From Streptomyces toxytricini (lineage in GTDB: Bacteria; Actinomycetota; Actinomycetes; Streptomycetales; Streptomycetaceae), in assembly GCF_014649915.1 (NCBI RefSeq), contig NZ_BMTY01000007.1:186001-250000 (forward strand): a stretch of DNA of 64,000 nucleotides, given 5' to 3'. A program made the position numbers and the translations under genes. The stretch's first letter is position 1. Every line of letters starts with the position of its first letter. The notes under the pieces were generated by a model. It ran no database searches, had not been told where the DNA came from, and saw nothing but the letters and a program-made list of their open reading frames with translations. Below, in pieces: positions 20,380 to 30,000 of this stretch.

Positions 20380-22458
20380 TCAGTCGTCGTTCTTGCCCGC
20401 AGGGGTCGTCTTGGCGATCTGCATCAGGAACTCGGCGTTCGACTTCGTCTGCTTCATCTTGTCGAGCAGCAGCTCGATGGCCTGCTGCGAGTCGAGCGCG
20501 TGCAGCACCCGGCGCAGCTTCCAGACGATGGAGAGCTCCTCGCTGTTGAGGAGGATCTCCTCCTTGCGGGTGCCCGACGGGTCGACGTCGACGGCGGGGA
20601 AGATCCGCTTGTCGGCGAGCTTGCGGTCGAGCTTGAGCTCCATGTTGCCGGTGCCCTTGAACTCCTCGAAGATCACCTCGTCCATGCGCGAGCCGGTGTC
20701 GACGAGCGCGGTGGCCAGGATGGTCAGCGAGCCGCCGTCCTCGATGTTGCGCGCGGCACCGAAGAAGCGCTTCGGCGGGTACAGCGCGGTCGAGTCGACA
20801 CCACCGGACAGGATGCGGCCGGAGGCGGGCGCCGCGAGGTTGTACGCGCGGCCCAGGCGGGTGATGGAGTCCAGCAGGACGACCACGTCGTGGCCGAGCT
20901 CGACGAGGCGCTTGGCGCGCTCGATGGCCAGCTCGGCGACCGTGGTGTGGTCCTCGGCAGGGCGGTCGAAGGTCGAGGAGATGACCTCGCCCTTGACCGA
21001 CCGCTGCATGTCGGTGACCTCTTCCGGACGCTCGTCGACGAGGACGACCATCAGGTGGCACTCGGGGTTGTTCGTGGTGATCGCGTTGGCGATCGCCTGC
21101 ATGATCATGGTCTTGCCGGTCTTCGGCGGGGCCACGATCAGGCCTCGCTGGCCCTTGCCGATCGGCGACACCAGGTCGATGATGCGCGTCGTCAGCACGC
21201 CCGGGTCGGTCTCCAGGCGGAGCCGGTCCTGCGGGTAGAGCGGGGTCAGCTTCTGGAACTCCGGTCGGCCGCGGCCGGATTCGGGCGCCATGCCGTTGAC
21301 GGAGTCCAGGCGCACCAGCGCGTTGAACTTCTCGCGGCGCTCACCGTCCTTGGGCTGGCGGACGGCGCCGGTGACGTGGTCGCCCTTGCGCAGGCCGGCC
21401 TTGCGGACCTGGGCGAGGGAGACGTACACGTCGTTCGGGCCGGGCAGGTAGCCCGAGGTCCGGATGAACGCGTAGTTGTCGAGGATGTCGAGGATGCCGG
21501 CGACGGGGATCAGGACGTCGTCGTCGGCGACCTGCGGCTCGCCCGGCGCGAAGTCGTCGCGGCCGCGGCGGCCACGGCGGTCGCGGTAGCGGCCGCGGCG
21601 GCCACGGCGGCCGCCCTCGTCGTCGAAGTCGTCCTGCGGGCCGTTGTCCTGCCGGCCCTGCTGCCCCTGCTGGCCCTGGCCGCGGCCGCCCTGCTGGCGG
21701 TCGCGGTCGCGGTCTCCGCGGCCGCCGCCCTGGCCCTGGCCGCCCTGGCCCTGGCCCTGGCCCTGGCCCTGGTCGTCGCCCTTGGCACCGCGCTCGCGGC
21801 GGTCGCGCTGGCGGTCGCCGCGCTCGCGGCGGTCGCGGCGGCCGCGGCCCTCGCCCTCCTGGGCGGGGGCGGACACCGCGGTGGCGGCCTCGGCCTTGGT
21901 CTCGGCCGGCGCGGCGGCGGCCGTCTCGGTCTTCGCCTCGACGACGACGGTGGCGGCGGGAGCCGCGGCCTCCGGGCTGCCGGAGGGGGCCGTGGCACGG
22001 CGGCGGCGGCGCTCGCCCGCAGGGGCCTCGTCGGCCGCGCGCTCGGCCTCGCCGGTACGGGCACCGCCGGCCGGCTGGCCGGGGATCTCGATCTGCGCAG
22101 CGGCGGCGGGCTTCTCGGCCGGCGCCTCGGCGGCGGCCTCGCCCGTACGGGCCTTGCTGGTGGCGCGGCGCTTCGGCTTGGCCTCGGCGGCGTCGGCGGC
22201 GGGCGCCGCGGCCTTGGCGGCACCGCCGCCGGCCTGCGCCTCCTTGATGACCTCGATCAGCTGGCTCTTGCGCATCCGCGCGGTGCCCCTGATCCCGAGG
22301 CCCGACGCGACCTGCTGGAGCTCGGCCAGGACCATGCCCTCGAGGCCGGTGCCGGAGCGGCGTCGCCTGCCGGCTGTGCTCGTCGCGGCGGCCGCGGCGG
22401 GGGCGCTGTTGTCGACGTTGGCGTCGGCAGCGCCCATCAGATCGGTGGTGTCGCTCAC
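20380..22458 (-). CDS. rho: Transcription termination factor Rho with large low-complexity insertion
   Basis: Hexameric RNA helicase that ends untranslated transcripts. 692 aa from GTG, with AAGGA 6 bases upstream. Domains: Rho_N about 38-78 ([18 protein letters not shown]); an Ala/Pro then Arg/Gly/Gln-rich insertion about 80-310, including a GQ-repeat ([16 protein letters not shown]) and [18 protein letters not shown]-fold RNA-binding domain about 318-370; ATPase with Walker [10 protein letters not shown] near 445 and Walker [13 protein letters not shown]. The insertion is an actinobacterial trait thought to widen RNA binding. E. coli Rho is 419 aa, so the insertion accounts for nearly all extra length. 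Confidence 0.97.
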   Translation of the reverse strand: MSDTTDLMGAADANVDNSAPAAAAATSTAGRRRRSGTGLEGMVLAELQQVASGLGIRGTARMRKSQLIEVIKEAQAGGGAAKAAAPAADAAEAKPKRRATSKARTGEAAAEAPAEKPAAAAQIEIPGQPAGGARTGEAERAADEAPAGERRRRRATAPSGSPEAAAPAATVVVEAKTETAAAAPAETKAEAATAVSAPAQEGEGRGRRDRRERGDRQRDRRERGAKGDDQGQGQGQGQGGQGQGGGRGDRDRDRQQGGRGQGQQGQQGRQDNGPQDDFDDEGGRRGRRGRYRDRRGRRGRDDFAPGEPQVADDDVLIPVAGILDILDNYAFIRTSGYLPGPNDVYVSLAQVRKAGLRKGDHVTGAVRQPKDGERREKFNALVRLDSVNGMAPESGRGRPEFQKLTPLYPQDRLRLETDPGVLTTRIIDLVSPIGKGQRGLIVAPPKTGKTMIMQAIANAITTNNPECHLMVVLVDERPEEVTDMQRSVKGEVISSTFDRPAEDHTTVAELAIERAKRLVELGHDVVVLLDSITRLGRAYNLAAPASGRILSGGVDSTALYPPKRFFGAARNIEDGGSLTILATALVDTGSRMDEVIFEEFKGTGNMELKLDRKLADKRIFPAVDVDPSGTRKEEILLNSEELSIVWKLRRVLHALDSQQAIELLLDKMKQTKSNAEFLMQIAKTTPAGKNDD

Positions 22459-22880
22459 GAAGGGTCCTTCCCTGGAGCGGACGTCGGCCTGTCTGGCTCG
22501 GCGACCGGTTGTGCTGTCCGACAGCAGTCCTAGGTGTGGACCGTGCCGGGGCGGTGGTCCGCCGGTAGATGTACGGCGGAGAGAAACGTGCTTGGGTGGT
22601 TCCGGCGAGAGGCCCCCGAGCTGGACGCGTGGGAATTTCACGCCGATTCCGGAGCGTGCTCGAAACTGCTGGCGGCGATCAAAGCAGTCGGGGAGGCTCC
22701 CGGAAGAAAGGTGGTCCCGGATGGGGACACTGAGCGCCTGGCCATGACGGCTTCGGCTGCGCACTTGAGACTAACACTACCGGATCCAACAGATATTCCC
22801 CCTCTCAATCACCGGCAATCGCGCTTTCCGCGCGGGCGGCCTGCCCAGGCCGCCCGCCCCCGGCGGCTGCGCCGGGGCGG
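22459..22880 (-). other. rho leader and rho-thrB intergenic region
   Basis: About 420 bases without a convincing gene. An upstream extension of the rho frame to 22764 has no ribosome site. The AT-richest stretch, about 22770-22810, is a plausible place for the rho promoter; a -10-like TAGTGT can be read on the minus strand. A long leader would suit autoregulation of rho by its own product, but no hairpin or peptide motif supports this directly. Confidence 0.4.
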
Positions 22881-23807
22881 TCAGCCGCCCTGGGCCGCCA
22901 GCGGGAGCACGCTCGCGCCCGCGGAGTCGAGGGCCAGCCGGTTGGCCGCCCACCCGTCGCCCGCGAGCTGCGCGACCTTGTCGGCCGCGTCGTTGTCGGC
23001 CAGCGCGAGGACCGTGGGGCCCGCGCCGGAGATGACCGCGGGGATGCCGTCCGCGCGCAGTCGGTTGACGAGTGCCACGCTCTCGGGCATCGCCGGGGAC
23101 CGGTACTCCTGGTGGAGGCGGTCTTCGGTGGCCGGCAGCAGCAACTCGGGACGCCTGGTCAGGGCTTCGACGAGCAGGGCCGCGCGGCCGGCGTTGGCGG
23201 CGGCGTCCACGTGCGGGACGGTGCGCGGCAGCAGGCCGCGCGCGGTCTCCGTCAGGACGGGCTTGGAGGGGACGAAGACCACCGGAACGATGGAACGCGC
23301 GGGCTCCATGCGGATCGCCCGGGCGCTGCCGCCGTCGGTCCAGGCGAGGGTGAAGCCGCCGAGCAGGCAGGCGGCAACGTTGTCGGGGTGGCCCTCGATC
23401 TCGGTGGCCAGTTCCAGCAGGGCCGCGTCGTCGAGACGAGCCTCGCCGCCTATGGTGACCGCGCGGGCGGCGACGATGCCGGCGCAGATCGCGGCGGAGG
23501 AGGAGCCGAGGCCGCGGCCGTGCGGGATGCGGTTGGCGCAGACCACCTCGAGGCCGCGCGGCTGTCCGCCCAGCAGGTCGAAGGCGGTGCGCATGGAGCG
23601 TACGAGCAGGTGGCTCTCGTCCCGCGGGAGGGTGTCGGCGCCCTCGCCCGCGATGTCGATGCCCAGGCCGGAGTCGGCCACCCGGACGACCACGTCGTCG
23701 TAGAGCCCCAGGGCCAGGCCGAGGCTGTCGAAGCCGGGGCCGAGGTTGGCACTGCTCGCGGGGACGCGCACCCGTACGGCGGCGGCGCGGAACGCTGGAC
23801 CGGCCAT
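22881..23807 (-). CDS. thrB: Homoserine kinase (GHMP family)
   Basis: Phosphorylates L-homoserine with ATP, the step before threonine synthase. 308 aa. GHMP motifs: N-terminal RVRVPASSANLGPGFDSLG, ATP-binding GRGLGSSSAAICAG, and C-terminal AVISGAGPTVLALA. The ATG at 23807 gives the usual N-terminus. It follows thrC after 380 bases and a hairpin, so it probably has its own promoter rather than being strictly in the hom-thrC operon. Confidence 0.96.
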   Translation of the reverse strand: MAGPAFRAAAVRVRVPASSANLGPGFDSLGLALGLYDDVVVRVADSGLGIDIAGEGADTLPRDESHLLVRSMRTAFDLLGGQPRGLEVVCANRIPHGRGLGSSSAAICAGIVAARAVTIGGEARLDDAALLELATEIEGHPDNVAACLLGGFTLAWTDGGSARAIRMEPARSIVPVVFVPSKPVLTETARGLLPRTVPHVDAAANAGRAALLVEALTRRPELLLPATEDRLHQEYRSPAMPESVALVNRLRADGIPAVISGAGPTVLALADNDAADKVAQLAGDGWAANRLALDSAGASVLPLAAQGG

Positions 23808-24187
23808 CGTCCGATGACACTCCTTGTGACTGTGCGAGAACTTCGCTGTGAATGTACTGGAGAACGTACGACACCCGAAGGCCCTCTGGGCAGCACCGCG
23901 GTCATATGCGCGGTGGCGGATGTCGGTACAGCGTATCGAAGGAAGGTTCTCCCGCGACATAGGGCGCACGGGAGGCGCACGACGCGTGTCGCGCCCAGGC
24001 CCCGCAGGCCGTGGGTTTTGACGCCCTACGGGCCCGGTTGCCGGATTCGGCGACCGGGGCCGGGCCGCTGCGGCGGATCGCCGAGCGCCCCGACGGGGCG
24101 GGAATCCGGCAACTGGGCTCCGGCCGGGGCCGCTTCGCGGCCGTGCGGACGGCCCCGGACCGGGCGGTGCCGGTCCGGGGCGTCGCG
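23808..24187 (-). other. thrC-thrB intergenic region
   Basis: 380 bases without a gene. It holds the thrC terminator hairpin at its upper-left end (24153-24180), GC-rich spacer, and an AT-richer stretch about 23815-23880 likely to contain the thrB promoter. No riboswitch or leader peptide was recognised. Confidence 0.5.
24153..24180 (-). terminator. Hairpin terminator of the hom-thrC transcript
   Basis: Perfect 11-bp stem CCCCGGACCGG/CCGGTCCGGGG with a 6-base loop, 8 bases past the thrC stop. Confidence 0.8.
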
Positions 24188-25258
24188 TCAGACCAGTCCG
24201 AGGCGGGCGGCCGCGGCCTCGGCGTCCACCGGGACGGTGACGGGCTGCGGGGCGCCGGCGACCGCCCAGTCGGGGTCCTTCAGGCCGTTGCCGGTGACGG
24301 TGCACACGATCTTCTGGCCGGGGTCGACCAGCCCCGCCTCGGCGGCCTTGAGCAGGCCCGCGACGGACGCGGCGGAGGCCGGCTCGACGAAGACGCCCTC
24401 CTGCGACGCCAACAGCCGGTAGGCGGCGAGGATGTGGCGGTCCGTCACCTCGTCGATGAAGCCGCCGGACTCGTCGCGCGCGGCCAGCGCGTACTCCCAG
24501 GAGGCCGGGTTGCCGATGCGGATGGCCGTGGCGATGGTGTGCGGCTCCTTGACGACCTCGCCGCGCACGATCGGCGCGGAGCCGGAGGCCTGGAAGCCCC
24601 ACACGCGGGGCGTACGGGAGGCCAGGCCGTCGGCCCTGTACTCCTTGAAGCCCTTCCAGTACGCCGTGATGTTGCCGGCGTTGCCGACGGGCAGCACGTG
24701 GATGTCGGGGGCGTCGCCGAGCGCGTCGACGATCTCGAACGCGGCCGTCTTCTGGCCCTCGATGCGCACCGGGTTGACGGAATTGACCAGCGCCACAGGG
24801 TAGTTGTCGGACAGCGCGCGGGCGAGGTCGAGGCAGTCGTCGAAGTTGCCGTCCACCTGGAGGATCTTGGCGCCGTGCACCAGCGCCTGCCCCATCTTGC
24901 CGAGCGCGATCTTGCCGCGGGGGACGAGCACGGCGGAGACCATGCCGGCGCGCACCGCGTACGCGGCGGCGGAGGCGGAGGTGTTGCCGGTGGAGGCGCA
25001 GATGACCGCCTTGGCGCCCTCCTCCTTGGCCTTGGTGATGGCCATGGTCATGCCGCGGTCCTTGAAGGAACCGGTCGGGTTCGCACCCTCGACCTTGAGG
25101 TGCACCTCGCAGCCGGTGCGCTCGGAGAGCACCTGCGCGGGCACGAGGGGAGTGCCGCCCTCGCGGAGCGTGACCACGGGCGTCGCGTCCGTCACCGGCA
25201 GGCGGTCCCGGTACTCCTCGATGATGCCGCGCCACTGGTGGGTGGGCTTGCTGCTCAT
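24188..25258 (-). CDS. thrC: Threonine synthase
   Basis: PLP enzyme converting O-phosphohomoserine to L-threonine. 356 aa, fold-type II. The PLP lysine lies in [14 protein letters not shown]; the phosphate-binding Gly loop is [12 protein letters not shown]; the Ser/Thr near the PLP N1 is in [11 protein letters not shown]. It starts 6 bases after hom, so the two are an operon. No regulatory S-adenosylmethionine domain as in plant enzymes. Confidence 0.97.
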   Translation of the reverse strand: MSSKPTHQWRGIIEEYRDRLPVTDATPVVTLREGGTPLVPAQVLSERTGCEVHLKVEGANPTGSFKDRGMTMAITKAKEEGAKAVICASTGNTSASAAAYAVRAGMVSAVLVPRGKIALGKMGQALVHGAKILQVDGNFDDCLDLARALSDNYPVALVNSVNPVRIEGQKTAAFEIVDALGDAPDIHVLPVGNAGNITAYWKGFKEYRADGLASRTPRVWGFQASGSAPIVRGEVVKEPHTIATAIRIGNPASWEYALAARDESGGFIDEVTDRHILAAYRLLASQEGVFVEPASAASVAGLLKAAEAGLVDPGQKIVCTVTGNGLKDPDWAVAGAPQPVTVPVDAEAAAARLGLV

Positions 25259-25264
25259 GGGTCC

Positions 25265-26557
25265 TTACTCCCCTTCAACACGCATGATGCTGGCGACACC
25301 GCGGACGGTGTCCAGCTTCCGCAGGGCCTCGACGGTCCCGGAGAGGGAGGCGTCGGGCGCGCGGTGGGTGACGACGACGAGGGAGGCCTCGCCGTCCTTG
25401 CCCTGCTGGCGGACGGTGTCGATGGAGACACCGTGCTCCGCGAACGTCGTCGCCACCTGGGCGAGGACACCCGGCTTGTCGGCCACATCGAGGCTGATGT
25501 GGTACCGGGTGACGACGTCGCCCATGGGGCTGACCGGCAGCTGGGTGTAGGCCGACTCGCCGGGCCCCGTTGCCTCGGCGAGCTTGTTCCGGCAGACGGC
25601 GACGAGGTCGCCGAGGACCGCCGAGGCGGTCGGCGCGCCGCCCGCGCCGGGTCCGTAGAACATCAGCCGTCCGGCGGCCTCCGCCTCGACGAAGACGGCG
25701 TTGTACGCCTCGCGGACGGAGGCGAGCGGGTGGCTGAGCGGGATCATCGCGGGGTGGACGCGCGCGGTGACGGACTCGCCGTCGGCGGCGCGCTCCAGGA
25801 TCGCGAGGAGCTTGATGGTGCAGCCCATGCGCTTGGCGGAGGCGAAGTCGGCGGCGCTGACCTCGGTCATGCCCTCGCGGTAGACGTCGTCGAGGTGGAC
25901 GCGGGTGTGGAAGGCGATGCCGGCGAGGATGGCGGCCTTGGCGGCGGCGTCGTAGCCCTCGACGTCGGCGGTGGGGTCGGCTTCGGCGTAGCCGAGGGCG
26001 GTCGCCTCGTCGAGCGCCTCCTGGTAGCCGGCGCCGGTGGAGTCCATCTTGTCGAGGATGAAGTTCGTCGTGCCGTTGACGATGCCCATCACCCGGTTGA
26101 TCTTGTCGCCGGCGAGGGACTCGCGCAGCGGGCGGATCAGCGGGATGGCGCCGGCGACGGCCGCCTCGTAGTAGAGGTCGAGCCCGGCCTGCCCGGCGGC
26201 CGCGTGCAGGGCGGCGCCGTCCTGCGCGAGGAGCGCCTTGTTCGCGGAGACGACGGAGATGCCGTGCTCGAACGCGGTGGTGATGAGGGTGCGGGCCGGC
26301 TCGATGCCGCCGATGACCTCGATGGCGACGTCGATGTCGCCCCGTTTGAGCAGGGCGGTGGCGTCGGTGGTGATCAGGGCGGGGTCGATGCCCTCGCGGA
26401 CCTTGGAGGGGCGGCGGACGGCCACGCCCGCGAGCTCGACGGGCGCGCCGATCCTCGCCGTGAGGTCGTCGGCGTGCGTCGTCATGATGCGCGCCACCTC
26501 TGAGCCGACCACACCACAGCCCAGCAGCGCCACCTTCAGCGGACGCGTACGCATCAT
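25265..26557 (-). CDS. hom: Homoserine dehydrogenase
   Basis: Reduces aspartate semialdehyde to homoserine with NAD(P)H. 430 aa from paired ATGs at 26557/26554. NAD-binding VALLGCGVVGSEVARI; catalytic region GIVNGTTNFILDKM and KINRVMG; substrate Lys in YAEADPTADVEGYDAAAKAAIL. A C-terminal ACT domain (about 350-430, SLDVADKPGVLAQVATTFAEHG) predicts feedback inhibition by threonine. First gene of hom-thrC. Confidence 0.97.
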   Translation of the reverse strand: MMRTRPLKVALLGCGVVGSEVARIMTTHADDLTARIGAPVELAGVAVRRPSKVREGIDPALITTDATALLKRGDIDVAIEVIGGIEPARTLITTAFEHGISVVSANKALLAQDGAALHAAAGQAGLDLYYEAAVAGAIPLIRPLRESLAGDKINRVMGIVNGTTNFILDKMDSTGAGYQEALDEATALGYAEADPTADVEGYDAAAKAAILAGIAFHTRVHLDDVYREGMTEVSAADFASAKRMGCTIKLLAILERAADGESVTARVHPAMIPLSHPLASVREAYNAVFVEAEAAGRLMFYGPGAGGAPTASAVLGDLVAVCRNKLAEATGPGESAYTQLPVSPMGDVVTRYHISLDVADKPGVLAQVATTFAEHGVSIDTVRQQGKDGEASLVVVTHRAPDASLSGTVEALRKLDTVRGVASIMRVEGE

Positions 26558-26622
26558 TCGACCTACGCCTTTCGATCTTCCTCGGCACCCGGCGCGCGGA
26601 ATTGCGCGACAAGTCTGGACCA

Positions 26623-26671
26623 GTCTCACGCAATGGACACAAGTTTCCACCTTCGGTCCATTGGGTGAGAC
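26623..26671 (-). terminator. Inverted repeat between lysA and hom
   Basis: Arms 26623-26638 and 26656-26671 pair over 15 of 16 bp (GTCTCACG CAATGGAC / GTCCATTG GGTGAGAC) with a 17-base loop, 11 bases past the lysA stop. Best read as the lysA terminator. It also lies about 65 bases ahead of hom, so an attenuator role in the hom leader cannot be excluded. Confidence 0.65.
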
Positions 26672-26681
26672 ATCTATTTCA

Positions 26682-28073
26682 TCATCCGACGTCGAGGCGC
26701 AGGAGATCTTCCTCCGTCTCGCGCCGGACGATCACCCGGGCCGCCCCGTCGCGCACGGCGACGACGGGCGGGCGGAGCGCGTGGTTGTAGTTGCTGGCCA
26801 TCGAGCGGCAGTACGCGCCGGTCGCGGGCACGGCGACGAGGTCGCCGGGGGCCAGGTCGGCCGGCAGGTAGGCGTCCTTGACGACGATGTCGCCGCTCTC
26901 GCAGTGCTTGCCGACGACGCGCACGAGGACCGGCTCGGCGTCGGAGGTGCGCGAGACGAGCGCGATGGAGTATTCGGCGTCGTAGAGCGCGGTGCGGATG
27001 TTGTCGGACATGCCGCCGTCGACCGACACGTACGTGCGCAGCCCCGGCAGCGGCTTGACGGTGCCGACCTCGTAGAGGGTGAAGGCGGTCGGGCCGACGA
27101 TGGCCCGGCCGGGCTCGACGGAGATGCGGGGCGCGCGCAGCCCGGCGGCCTCGCACTCGCGGGCGACGATCTCGTGGAGCGCCTTGGCGATCTCGTGGGG
27201 CTCGCGCGGGTCGTCGGCGGAGGTGTAGGCGATGCCGAGGCCGCCGCCGAGGTCGATCTCGGGGAGCTCGACGCCGTGCTCGTCGCGTACGGCGGCCAGC
27301 AGCTGCACGACGCGGCGCGCGGAGACCTCGAAGCCGGCCATGTCGAAGATCTGCGAGCCGATGTGGGAGTGGACGCCCAGGAGCTCCAGGCTGTCGTGCC
27401 CGAGGGCGCGGCGTACGGCCTCGGCGGCGGAGCCGTCGGCGACGGCGATGCCGAACTTCTGGTCCTCGTGCGCGGTGGCGATGAACTCGTGGGTGTGCGC
27501 CTCGACGCCGACGGTGACGCGGATCTGCACGGGCTGGCGGACGCCGTGCTCGCGGGCGGTGTGGGCGACGCGGGCGATCTCCTGGAAGGAGTCGAGGACG
27601 ATGCGGCCGACGCCGGCCTCGACGGCGCGGGTGATCTCGGCGGCGGACTTGTTGTTGCCGTGGAAGGCGATGCGCTCCGCGGGCATGCCGGCGGCGAGGG
27701 CGGTGGCGAGCTCGCCGCCGGAGCACACGTCGAGGTTGAGCCCCTCCTCCTTCAGCCAGCGGACGACCGCCTTGGAGAGGAACGCCTTGCCGGCGTAGAA
27801 GACGTCGGCGCCGGGGCCGAAGGCGTGCGCCCAGGCGCGGCAGCGGGCCCGGAAGTCCTCCTCGTCGAGGAAGTAGGCGGGCGTCCCGAACTCCTCGGCG
27901 AGCCGGGTGACCTCGATGCCGCCGACGGAGACGGTGCCGTCGTCGCCGCGCCGGACGGTCCGGGACCAGACCTTCTCGTCGAGGGCGTTGAGGTCGGCGG
28001 GCGGCGGGGAGTAGTGGCCCTCGGGCAGGACGTCGGCGTGGCGGGGCCCGGCGGGGTGCGCGGAACGGCTCAT
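26682..28073 (-). CDS. lysA: Diaminopimelate decarboxylase
   Basis: PLP enzyme making L-lysine from meso-diaminopimelate; LL-DAP users such as Streptomyces supply it via DapF. 463 aa, alanine racemase-type barrel: PLP lysine in [45 protein letters not shown], and C-terminal [10 protein letters not shown] with the active-site Cys-Glu, plus PATGAYC. It follows the ArgRS-like gene by 19 bases. In other actinobacteria argS-lysA form an operon. Confidence 0.97.
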   Translation of the reverse strand: MSRSAHPAGPRHADVLPEGHYSPPPADLNALDEKVWSRTVRRGDDGTVSVGGIEVTRLAEEFGTPAYFLDEEDFRARCRAWAHAFGPGADVFYAGKAFLSKAVVRWLKEEGLNLDVCSGGELATALAAGMPAERIAFHGNNKSAAEITRAVEAGVGRIVLDSFQEIARVAHTAREHGVRQPVQIRVTVGVEAHTHEFIATAHEDQKFGIAVADGSAAEAVRRALGHDSLELLGVHSHIGSQIFDMAGFEVSARRVVQLLAAVRDEHGVELPEIDLGGGLGIAYTSADDPREPHEIAKALHEIVARECEAAGLRAPRISVEPGRAIVGPTAFTLYEVGTVKPLPGLRTYVSVDGGMSDNIRTALYDAEYSIALVSRTSDAEPVLVRVVGKHCESGDIVVKDAYLPADLAPGDLVAVPATGAYCRSMASNYNHALRPPVVAVRDGAARVIVRRETEEDLLRLDVG

Positions 28074-28092
28074 CGGTGTCTCTCTTCGCGGA

Positions 28093-29055
28093 TCACAGGC
28101 GGTCGGGTGCGTCGATGCCGAGCAGGGCCAGGCCGCCGGCCAGCACCGCCCCGGCGGCTTCGGCAAGGGCCAGCCGGGCGCGGTGGGCGGCCGAGGGTTT
28201 CTCGTCGCCGAGGGGCAGCACGCCGTACTGGAAGCCGAGCAGGGCGTCGGCGAGCTCGACGAGGTGCCGGGCGAGCCGCTCGGGCGCACGGTGGTGCGCG
28301 GCGGCTTCGAGGGCGAGGGGGTGGTCGCGCAGGACGCCCAGCAGCGCGTCGGCGTCGGAATCCAGGGGCCCGGCGTCGGGCGCGAACCCGAGCAGGGCGG
28401 CGTTGCGCAGCAGCGCCCGGGCCCGGGCGTGGCCGTAGCGGACGCGGAAGAACTCACTGGACTCGTCCTGCCGGAGCAGCCACGCCGGGAAGACCGGCGT
28501 CTCGTGGGCGGGCATGCGCAGCACGGCCCACAGCACGGCGTCCGGCCCGTACGCGGCGACGACGTCCCCGTCCTTCCGCGCGACGGGCGCGGCGTCGAGC
28601 CCGTCGTCGGCGTACCCGGCACCCTGGGCGAGCACGATCCGCCGCACGGCGGCCCCGACGGCCTGCGCCCGCAGCTCGCCGGCGGGCAGCGGAACACGGT
28701 CGGCCGCGTCGACGTACCGCCGGCCCCGTACGAGCATCTCGGCGACGAGCCCGGCAACGGCCGACTCGCCCAGGACGAAATTCAGGAACCCCGCACCGGT
28801 GACCTCGACCCGCTCGATGCCCGGTTCGAGCCCGAGCCGGGCCGCCAGCACCCGGGCCACCTCACGGGGCGAGGCTCCGACGGCGGCCTTGGCGACCTGA
28901 AACGCAACAGGGGTGGCGTACTCCCCCACCCCGCCGGGCCGGGTCCGCTCGACGACGACCCGCTCGGGCACGGCGGCCCCCTCGGGCAGCTCCCCGTCCG
29001 CGGCGGCGCAGCGCACGGCGCGCACGACGGTGCGGGTGAGGTCGGCGGGGGTCAC
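28093..29055 (-). CDS. Arginyl-tRNA synthetase-like protein lacking the catalytic domain
   Basis: 320 aa from a GTG at 29055. The N-terminal region (about 1-115) resembles the ArgRS additional domain ([34 protein letters not shown] cut here as [15 protein letters not shown]). The C-terminal region (about 180-320) resembles the DALR anticodon-binding domain ([42 protein letters not shown]). The HIGH and KMSK motifs are absent and the length is half that of ArgRS (about 580). It therefore cannot charge tRNA on its own. Placed directly before lysA, as functional argS is in corynebacteria. A role in lysA or arginine control is inference. Confidence 0.75.
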   Translation of the reverse strand: MTPADLTRTVVRAVRCAAADGELPEGAAVPERVVVERTRPGGVGEYATPVAFQVAKAAVGASPREVARVLAARLGLEPGIERVEVTGAGFLNFVLGESAVAGLVAEMLVRGRRYVDAADRVPLPAGELRAQAVGAAVRRIVLAQGAGYADDGLDAAPVARKDGDVVAAYGPDAVLWAVLRMPAHETPVFPAWLLRQDESSEFFRVRYGHARARALLRNAALLGFAPDAGPLDSDADALLGVLRDHPLALEAAAHHRAPERLARHLVELADALLGFQYGVLPLGDEKPSAAHRARLALAEAAGAVLAGGLALLGIDAPDRL

Positions 29056-29136
29056 GGGAACCAGCCTAGGCCAGAATTCCCGCCCCACCGCGACCGATTC
29101 CGCGATGTGAAATGGCCGGGCGGTGACCTCCCGGGA

Positions 29137-29556
29137 TCAGCCCCGCTGCCCGGCCCCGGCGCCCCTGCGCTCCCGGCGTCCGCGCCGCTCGACGAGCCGG
29201 CGCACCACCTGCACCAGCTCGGCGGGCTCGAAGGGCTTGGCGACGAACGCGTCGACCCCGGCCTCGATGCCGGACTCGACCTCGTACTGGGTGCAGGCGC
29301 TGACGATGGCGACGGGCAGGTCCCGCGTCCGCGGGTCGGCCTTGAGCCGCGCGGCGGCCCCGAACCCGTCCAGCCGGGGCATGACCACATCAAGGGTGAT
29401 CACATCGGGCGCCACGTCGTGCACGACGTCCAGACACTCGGCACCATCGCTCGCGGTCACGACCTCGAAGCCCTCCAGCTCGAGATTGACCTTGATCAGC
29501 TGCCGGATGACCTTGTTGTCGTCGACGACAAGGACCCGGCCCGAGGCGCCTGGCAC
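29137..29556 (-). CDS. Stand-alone response-regulator receiver domain protein
   Basis: 139 aa, receiver only, no output domain. LVVDDNKVIRQLIKVNLE gives the acidic pair; VITLDVVMPRLDGF carries the phospho-acceptor Asp; IVSACTQ and VAKPFEP carry the conserved Ser/Thr and Lys. The tail is Arg/Gly-rich. The GTG at 29556 is chosen because upstream extension would run through the tRNA promoter. Probably a CheY/DivK-like relay; partner unknown. Confidence 0.88.
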   Translation of the reverse strand: MPGASGRVLVVDDNKVIRQLIKVNLELEGFEVVTASDGAECLDVVHDVAPDVITLDVVMPRLDGFGAAARLKADPRTRDLPVAIVSACTQYEVESGIEAGVDAFVAKPFEPAELVQVVRRLVERRGRRERRGAGAGQRG

Positions 29557-29650
29557 AACTCGAGAGTAGGTCGGCCGCGGCCCGCGCGTCCGGGTTTTCG
29601 CCACTTCCACCCCGTCCGAGCGACCGGCTCCCGCGTCCCCCGGAAACGGT

Positions 29651-29680
29651 TTCTGATCACCCCGCGGAAGCTGGTAGTGT
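29651..29680 (+). promoter_or_regulatory. Probable promoter of tRNA-Arg(CCG)
   Basis: TTCTGA (29651-29656) and TAGTGT (29675-29680) with an 18-base spacer, 30 bases before the tRNA. The -10 matches streptomycete housekeeping promoters; the -35 is weak. Confidence 0.5.
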
Positions 29681-29709
29681 TCAACCCGTCGCCGCACAGC
29701 GAACGACAC

Positions 29710-29781
29710 GCCCCCGTAGCTCAGGGGATAGAGCAACGGCCTCCGGAGCCGTGTGCGCAGGTTCGAATCCTGCCGGGGGCA
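29710..29781 (+). tRNA. tRNA-Arg, anticodon CCG
   Basis: Complete cloverleaf: acceptor GCCCCCG/CGGGGGC with discriminator A, D arm with GCTCAGGGGATAGAGC, anticodon stem ACGGC/GCCGT around loop CTCCGGA (CCG at 34-36), and T arm GCAGGTTCGAATCCTGC. It reads CGG codons. Its 3' half is the integration target of the element to the right; the gene is left intact. Confidence 0.98.
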
Positions 29782-29788
29782 CTTCGCA
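29740..29788 (+). other. attL: tRNA 3' segment at the left end of the element
   Basis: 49 bases identical to 59478-59526 and, over 29737-29778 (42 bases), identical to 42421-42462. It runs from the anticodon loop through the tRNA 3' end. Crossover by the tyrosine integrase must lie within the shared part. Confidence 0.85.
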
Positions 29789-29799
29789 GGAAGTGCCCA

Positions 29800-29839
29800 A
29801 AGACCCCGCCATCAGCGGTAACGCTGAGAACGGGGTCTT
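29800..29839 (+). terminator. tRNA-Arg terminator hairpin
   Basis: AAGACCCCG / CGGGGTCTT (29800-29808 / 29831-29839) with an inner CAGCG/CGCTG stem. A near copy lies at 59540-59576 after the right-hand att. Confidence 0.75.
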
Positions 29840-30000
29840 CGCGTATGTGCAGCCAACTGCCGCCGTGAGCAGCCGTATGCCAGGGCCCGTGGACTATTCG
29901 TGGACGGGATCTTGAGCCGTCGGCGCAGGTCAGCCCGGGAAACGCCGAAGGCCCCCGGACAGGTCCAGGCGCCTCACGGTCTATCGCAGCTCTTGCGCGC

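Noticed and set aside
22459..22764. N-terminal extension of Rho
   Set aside because: The GTG at 22458 has a good ribosome site and conserved start; the upstream frame is atypical.
26623..26671. Lysine or threonine riboswitch between lysA and hom
   Set aside because: Only a single hairpin, without the multi-helix layout of a riboswitch; it fits a lysA terminator.
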